Assembly (NCBI GenBank): GCA_030432135.1
Contig: JAUIHD010000001.1
Coordinates: 1 to 17,270, forward strand
Reading direction: 5' to 3'
Origin: a bacterium
GTDB lineage: Bacteria; Patescibacteriota; Minisyncoccia; Phycocordibacterales; 1-14-0-10-42-12
Length of the DNA: 17,270 nt
Part shown: positions 13,651 to 17,270 of the stretch, piece after piece
Layout of the letters: the number at the start of each line of letters is the position of its first letter
Position numbering within the stretch: the first letter of the stretch is position 1
Made by a program: the position numbers and the translations under genes
Notes under the pieces: model-generated
Told to the model about the DNA's origin: nothing
Database searches by the model: none
What the model saw: the letters and a program-made list of their open reading frames with translations, nothing else

Positions 13651-15876
13651 ATGTTGTTGAAATCGATAGAGCTATCAGGCTTCAAATCTTTTGCTAAAAA
13701 AAGTAGTTTCAAGTTCACGTCAGCCATCACTGCCATTGTCGGTCCAAATGGCTCTGGTAAATCGAATGTCGCCGAGTCTTTTCGGTTTGTACTTGGAGAG
13801 CAATCGATGAAGTCACTTCGTGGAAAGCGTGGAGAAGATCTTATTTGGAATGGAAATGCAGAAGTCTCTAAAGCAAATAGAGCATCGGTTAAAATTACTT
13901 TTGATAATACAAATAAATTTCTCGATATAGATTTCCCAGAAGTTACTATTGAACGCGTTGTTCACCGAGACGGGTCGAATGAGTATTCTATAAATGGTAG
14001 TCAGGTACGTCTCAAAGACATTGCCGAACTTCTGTTTAAGGCAAATATCGGTTCTACGGGGCACCATATTATTTCTCAAGGTGAGGCAGATAGGATTCTT
14101 TCTGCAAGTGCAAAAGAGCGGCGAAGCATGGTGGAGGACGCGCTCGGGCTCAAAGGATTTCAATATAAAAAAGAAGAGAGTGTTAAAAAGCTTTCAAAGA
14201 CACGCGAAAACATAGATAAAGTCTCATCACTTCGTCGGGAGATCGCGCCACACATGCGTTTTCTTAAAAAGCAGGTTGAGAAAATAGAAAAAGCGGAAGA
14301 GATGCGGCGCGACCTCACTACAAAATACAGAGAATATCTTGCACGAGAGACGGTGTATCTCGACAAGGAAGGTGGGTTTATAGAAAAGACAGAACAACCT
14401 CTTGTGCAAGCACTTAGAGATCATGATGAAAAAATTGCGTTTCTAAAGAAGACGATCGAAGAAGGAAAGGAAAAAGGTTCTGACTCTGAGGTTCTCATCC
14501 AAAAGGAAGAAGAGCTTCGAAATGTGCTTCGAGAAAAAGAAAATCTCATGCTCCAGGAAGGACGATTGATTGGAGAGAAGGAAAGCATCGAACGACTTCT
14601 TGAAGAAGAAAAAAGAAATCAGGCTCGTGAAGAGACAAAAACAGTACCACTTCGAGATGTGCGTAGTCTACTCTCTGATATTGAAGATGAAAGTAATAGC
14701 GAACAGACAGTTAGTGGACTTCTACAGAAAGTAAAAGCAATCTTTGCTACGTTCCTCGATCGATTTAAAGAAGAAGTTGAAACAGATAGGATGGAGACAT
14801 TTGAACGAAATATACGAGAGCTTACACAGAAAATAGAGCAAAATAAAAAAGAGATTCTCTTAAAGCAAGAAGCAGAACAAAACGCACGGAAGGCCTACGA
14901 AGAAGCGCGGATTCATATTGAGAAGCAAAAGGATGACCATCGTGATGCTGAAAAAGAGGTCTATGAATTGCTTGCAGAGCGACAGAAAGTGGCGAGTGAA
15001 CTTCATGATATTCGCATGAAAGCTGAAATTTATAGACGAGATAAGGAAGCGTTTGTTCGAGAAATAGATGAAGGTCGTGTGCTTATTGGTGATGAGATTT
15101 TGCTCTATAAAAATGATCTTGAAACCTATAGAGAAGCCGGAGAAGAAAGAGCTGTTCAGGAAGAGAGGAGAAAAGTTATCGAGCGAATCAAAATTCGCCT
15201 TGAAGATATGGGGGCAGGGAATGGTGCAGAAATTCTTAAGGAATATAAGCAGGTAAGTGAACGAGACGAATTTCTCATGAAGGAGCTCGAAGATCTTGAG
15301 AAGTCAGTGCTTTCTCTTGAAAATTTGATAAAAGATCTTGACGAAGAACTCCGTACAAGGTTCCACGATGGACTTGTAAAAATAAATACGCAGTTCAATA
15401 ATTTCTTCTCACTTATGTTTGGTGGCGGAAAAGCAGAACTTAAGATTGTGAAAGAACAAAAACGTCGGCGCGTACTCGATGAAGATGAAGAAAGTGAAGA
15501 CGATACAGAGGAAGAAACAGAGGAAGGAGTCGAGGTAGATGTCGCACTTCCACGAAAGAGAATCAGAGGCCTCATGATGCTTTCGGGAGGTGAGCGAGCG
15601 CTCACCTCGATCGCGCTCCTCTTTGCTGTCTCTCAAGTAAACCCACCTCCATTCATTATTCTCGATGAAACAGATGCGGCACTCGACGAAGCAAACTCTC
15701 GTAAGTATGGAGATATGATTGAAAGCTTGGCTACTGAGTCAGAACTTATTTTGATTACACATAACCGAGAAACTATGGCTCGAGCAGGGAATATTTATGG
15801 GGTCACTATGGGCAAAGATGGTGTTTCAAAACTCCTTTCTATCTCATTTGATGAAGCATCGCGCGTTGCGAAATAG
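13651..15876 (+). CDS. smc: Short SMC-type chromosome segregation ATPase, hinge not recognisable
   Basis: This 741-residue SMC-family ATPase resembles condensin SMC at both ends. The head contains LKSIELSGFKSFAKK, Walker A GPNGSGKSN (31-39), Q-loop ISQGEAD (Gln143) and a helix exit RRSMVEDALGLKGFQYKK. The C-terminal head has the signature LSGGERALTSIALLFA (644-659), Walker B and D-loop IILDETDAALDEAN (669-682) and the H-loop ITH (702-704). About 400 charged coiled-coil residues (170-575) lie between. Canonical SMC is about 1,150-1,200 residues with a ~150-residue globular hinge. Here only about 50 residues (325-378) interrupt the coil and no Gly-rich hinge or CxxC zinc hook is seen. A very acidic insert (609-629) precedes the signature. 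I start at ATG 13651 because the family begins M-hydrophobic-LKSI; the longer in-frame start at 13525 runs into the orphan gene. Confidence 0.92.
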   Translation: MLLKSIELSGFKSFAKKSSFKFTSAITAIVGPNGSGKSNVAESFRFVLGEQSMKSLRGKRGEDLIWNGNAEVSKANRASVKITFDNTNKFLDIDFPEVTIERVVHRDGSNEYSINGSQVRLKDIAELLFKANIGSTGHHIISQGEADRILSASAKERRSMVEDALGLKGFQYKKEESVKKLSKTRENIDKVSSLRREIAPHMRFLKKQVEKIEKAEEMRRDLTTKYREYLARETVYLDKEGGFIEKTEQPLVQALRDHDEKIAFLKKTIEEGKEKGSDSEVLIQKEEELRNVLREKENLMLQEGRLIGEKESIERLLEEEKRNQAREETKTVPLRDVRSLLSDIEDESNSEQTVSGLLQKVKAIFATFLDRFKEEVETDRMETFERNIRELTQKIEQNKKEILLKQEAEQNARKAYEEARIHIEKQKDDHRDAEKEVYELLAERQKVASELHDIRMKAEIYRRDKEAFVREIDEGRVLIGDEILLYKNDLETYREAGEERAVQEERRKVIERIKIRLEDMGAGNGAEILKEYKQVSERDEFLMKELEDLEKSVLSLENLIKDLDEELRTRFHDGLVKINTQFNNFFSLMFGGGKAELKIVKEQKRRRVLDEDEESEDDTEEETEEGVEVDVALPRKRIRGLMMLSGGERALTSIALLFAVSQVNPPPFIILDETDAALDEANSRKYGDMIESLATESELILITHNRETMARAGNIYGVTMGKDGVSKLLSISFDEASRVAK

Positions 15877-15905
15877 TTGACAAAAGTTATTTTATAAAGT
15901 ATTAT
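15877..15905 (+). promoter_or_regulatory. Consensus sigma-70 promoter of the small membrane-protein gene
   Basis: A perfect -35 TTGACA (15877-15882) begins the base after the smc stop codon. It is followed by a 17-base spacer and the -10 TATTAT (15900-15905, five of six). Transcription would start near 15912, immediately before the SD at 15913, giving a leader of about 16 bases. This is the only full two-box consensus promoter I found in the window. Confidence 0.75.
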
Positions 15906-15912
15906 ATTATCC

Positions 15913-15920
15913 AGGGAGGA
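15913..15920 (+). promoter_or_regulatory. Strong Shine-Dalgarno sequence deciding a GTG start
   Basis: AGGGAGGA ends seven bases before GTG 15928-15930. Spacing and strength make GTG the start rather than the in-frame ATG at 15976. Only this gene and the acidic orphan gene (13348-13584) have such a site. Confidence 0.78.
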
Positions 15921-15927
15921 CTTTCCA

Positions 15928-16206
15928 GTGAGTTTACTGAATGCTGATATAGAGCTTCGTGCTCGAAAGTACCGCATGTTTATGTTCGCCGCTCTGACTG
16001 GTGCGACGATCGGGGCCCCGTGGGCAATCTTTACGATTTTCCCGCTGACCTCCATCCCGCTTGTCGTCATGGCGACTCTCGTCTCTGTCTTTTGTGGAGG
16101 ATCGCACCTTGCTTTCCTTGTCGCATTTGCACTCGAGTACCTCGCGGTCTCTGCGCTTATCGCCGCGGGTGCCCTGTGGGCAGCACGACGGCAACAGTTC
16201 ATCTAG
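15928..16206 (+). CDS. Small orphan membrane protein, GTG start
   Basis: I do not recognise this 92-residue protein. After a charged N-terminus (SLLNADIELRARKYR) it is almost entirely hydrophobic, with probably three membrane segments (about residues 17-38, 42-58 and 60-84). It ends in the basic tail AARRQQFI, which should face the cytoplasm. A single Cys lies in the short loop FCGGSH between the second and third segments. Coding evidence is unusually good for an orphan: consensus promoter, strong SD, and an intrinsic terminator just after the stop. Codons are rich in C and G (GCC, CTG, GTC, ATC, CCG), unlike the T/A-ending codons of smc upstream. It is monocistronic and converges on the RNase R gene. 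A recent arrival or a highly expressed lineage-specific gene are both possible. Confidence 0.78.
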   Translation: MSLLNADIELRARKYRMFMFAALTGATIGAPWAIFTIFPLTSIPLVVMATLVSVFCGGSHLAFLVAFALEYLAVSALIAAGALWAARRQQFI

Positions 16207-16227
16207 TCAGCCGCGTTTCTTCGCGAA

Positions 16228-16257
16228 AAGCCCGACCTCTGGTCGGGCTTCGTCTTT
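16228..16257 (+). terminator. Intrinsic terminator, likely bidirectional
   Basis: AAGCCCGACC (16228-16237) and GGTCGGGCTT (16241-16250) form a perfect 10-base-pair stem with loop TCT. A CGTCTTTTT tail follows on the plus strand, ending the small membrane-protein gene. On the minus strand the same hairpin lies 7 bases after the RNase R stop and is followed by TTTTCGCG, so it probably serves both convergent genes. A minor CGCG-TTTCTT-CGCG hairpin (16212-16225) precedes it. Confidence 0.85.
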
Positions 16258-17270
16258 TTAAACAAGCACCCAGTCGATTGTTCTGTCGTCAACATTTACT
16301 CCAACAAGACGCACTTTCACTTCATCACCAAGTGCAAATTTTTTCTTAGTATGTGAGCCTGTTATAGAATATGTTTTTTCATCAAACATAAAGTAGTCAT
16401 CCCCGAGGTCCTTGATACGCACCATGCCTTCTATCTTTGTATTCACCTCTTCGATATAGACACCCCATTCGGTCATACCACTGATCTTGCCGGTAAATAC
16501 CTCGCCAACTTTTTCTTTCATGTATTCGACTTGCTTCATGCGGATAGAGTCTCGCTCCGCTTCCATGGCAGCAATCTCTTTCTCCGTTGCTTTACGCAAA
16601 ATGTTTTCGTATCGCACATAGAGATCATCTTTTTGTTTATTATGTTTAAGCGCATCTTGTAACACACGATGAATCATAAGGTCCGGATATCGTCTGATAG
16701 GGGAAGTGAAGTGTGTATAGTATTCAAACGCAAGACCAAAGTGGCCGATGTTTGTTGTGGTATATGTCGCTTTTGCCATAGAACGTAGAATGGCTGTTTT
16801 TACTGTTTGTTCTCCTGGTTTATCTTCGACCATGCGGATGAGTTTCTGGATATCTTTTGGAGAAATGTTTACAAGATCTTTCAATGTTTTAAATCCAAGC
16901 GCTTTAAGAAGGATAGAGAGACTCTCAAGCTTTTCTGGGTTTGGCTTGTCGTGAACTCGGTATACAGAGGTTTTTACTTCTGTGTTATGGGCCAAGAATT
17001 TTGCAACTTGCTTATTAGCAAGAAGCATAAAGTCTTCGACTATACGCATGGTTTCAAGCCGTTCTTTCTTAGTAATCTTTATCGGTCTCTTTGCTTCATC
17101 GAGTTCTATTTCTACTTCTTCGGTATCAAAATCAATCGCACCTTGGCGAGCTCTGTCTTTTCGCATGGCATGAGAAATAGTCTCAAGAATTTTAAGTTCA
17201 CCATGAAGTGGGGACTTTAATTTTCCATCAAGTACTTGCTGAGCTTCTTGGTATGTAAAGCGTTTATCTG
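16258..17270 (-). CDS. rnr: Ribonuclease R (RNB/VacB family), C-terminal part; continues beyond the window
   Basis: The last 336 residues of a 3'-5' exoribonuclease are visible; the frame stays open to the window edge, so the in-frame ATG at 17166 is internal. The RNB catalytic domain shows KRFTYQEAQQVLDG at the edge, RARQGAIDFDTEEVEIELDE, VEDFMLLANKQVAKFLA, and the hallmark FEYYTHFTSPIRRYPDLMIHR near residues 200-220. An S1 RNA-binding domain follows (VGEVFTGKISGMTEWGVYIEE through KVRLVGVNVDDRTIDWVLV). RNase R degrades structured RNA and takes part in mRNA decay and rRNA quality control. The protein ends directly after the S1 domain without the Lys-rich tail seen in E. coli. The active-site Asp cluster should lie upstream, out of view. 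Confidence 0.94.
   Translation of the reverse strand, partial: DKRFTYQEAQQVLDGKLKSPLHGELKILETISHAMRKDRARQGAIDFDTEEVEIELDEAKRPIKITKKERLETMRIVEDFMLLANKQVAKFLAHNTEVKTSVYRVHDKPNPEKLESLSILLKALGFKTLKDLVNISPKDIQKLIRMVEDKPGEQTVKTAILRSMAKATYTTTNIGHFGLAFEYYTHFTSPIRRYPDLMIHRVLQDALKHNKQKDDLYVRYENILRKATEKEIAAMEAERDSIRMKQVEYMKEKVGEVFTGKISGMTEWGVYIEEVNTKIEGMVRIKDLGDDYFMFDEKTYSITGSHTKKKFALGDEVKVRLVGVNVDDRTIDWVLV

Noticed and set aside
15934-16349. Alternative frames (86 codons minus; 109 and 66 codons plus) over the small membrane-protein gene
   Set aside because: They lack the promoter and SD spacing, and the 109-codon frame reads through the terminator into the RNase R gene.
16258-17166. RNase R as a complete 302-residue gene starting at 17166
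   Set aside because: The frame is open upstream to the window edge and encodes RNB-domain sequence (KRFTYQEAQQVLDG), so the ATG is internal.
1-17270. CRISPR arrays, tRNA or rRNA genes, transposases, toxin-antitoxin or defence genes
   Set aside because: No regular repeat-spacer pattern, no clover-leaf or rRNA landmark and no such protein motif was found by reading both strands.

Overview
The window looks like part of a Patescibacteria (Candidate Phyla Radiation) genome, most likely a Parcubacteria-type lineage. The grounds are gene content and style, not a search. Genes are compact and AT-leaning, neighbours overlap or nearly touch, Shine-Dalgarno (SD) sequences are almost absent, and the code is standard with TGA used as a stop. 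Metabolism looks reduced around a GAPDH and pentose-phosphate cluster with a split transketolase, and SMC is unusually short. The A-rich, frame-disturbed first ~60 bases look like a contig edge.

Layout. 12-1668: the end of an ABC ATPase and its MacB/FtsX-type permease. 1669-3656 (minus): a CPA2/Kef-type cation:proton antiporter preceded by a membrane-anchored metallo-beta-lactamase-fold hydrolase. 3748-4871: a cupin, a 54-residue membrane protein and an anchored DUF192 protein. 4872-5047: a 176-base leader with one inverted repeat. 5048-8840: ribonucleotide reductase large and small subunits, the small one with Phe in place of the radical Tyr (class Ic-like). 8887-13308: a tight run of six genes: GAPDH, RpiB, an Rpe-like TIM barrel, transketolase N-half, a SnoaL-like protein and transketolase C-half. 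13348-13584 (minus): a small acidic orphan gene. 13651-15876: a 741-residue SMC with no recognisable hinge. 15928-16206: a small orphan membrane-protein gene. 16258-17270 (minus): the C-terminal part of RNase R, running off the window.

How it fits together. The sugar genes would run the non-oxidative pentose phosphate branch, linking triose phosphate to ribose 5-phosphate. The reductase next door turns ribonucleotides into deoxyribonucleotides, so this stretch reads as a carbon-to-DNA-precursor block, followed by chromosome organisation (SMC) and RNA turnover (RNase R).

The main surprises are the hinge-less SMC, the Phe-type NrdB, the SnoaL-like gene between the transketolase halves, and two tiny genes unlike everything else here. 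Those two carry a strong SD, richer G+C codons, their own promoter-like sequences and strong hairpin terminators. No mobile element, CRISPR array, tRNA or rRNA was recognised. No stretch longer than about 300 bases lacks a gene.
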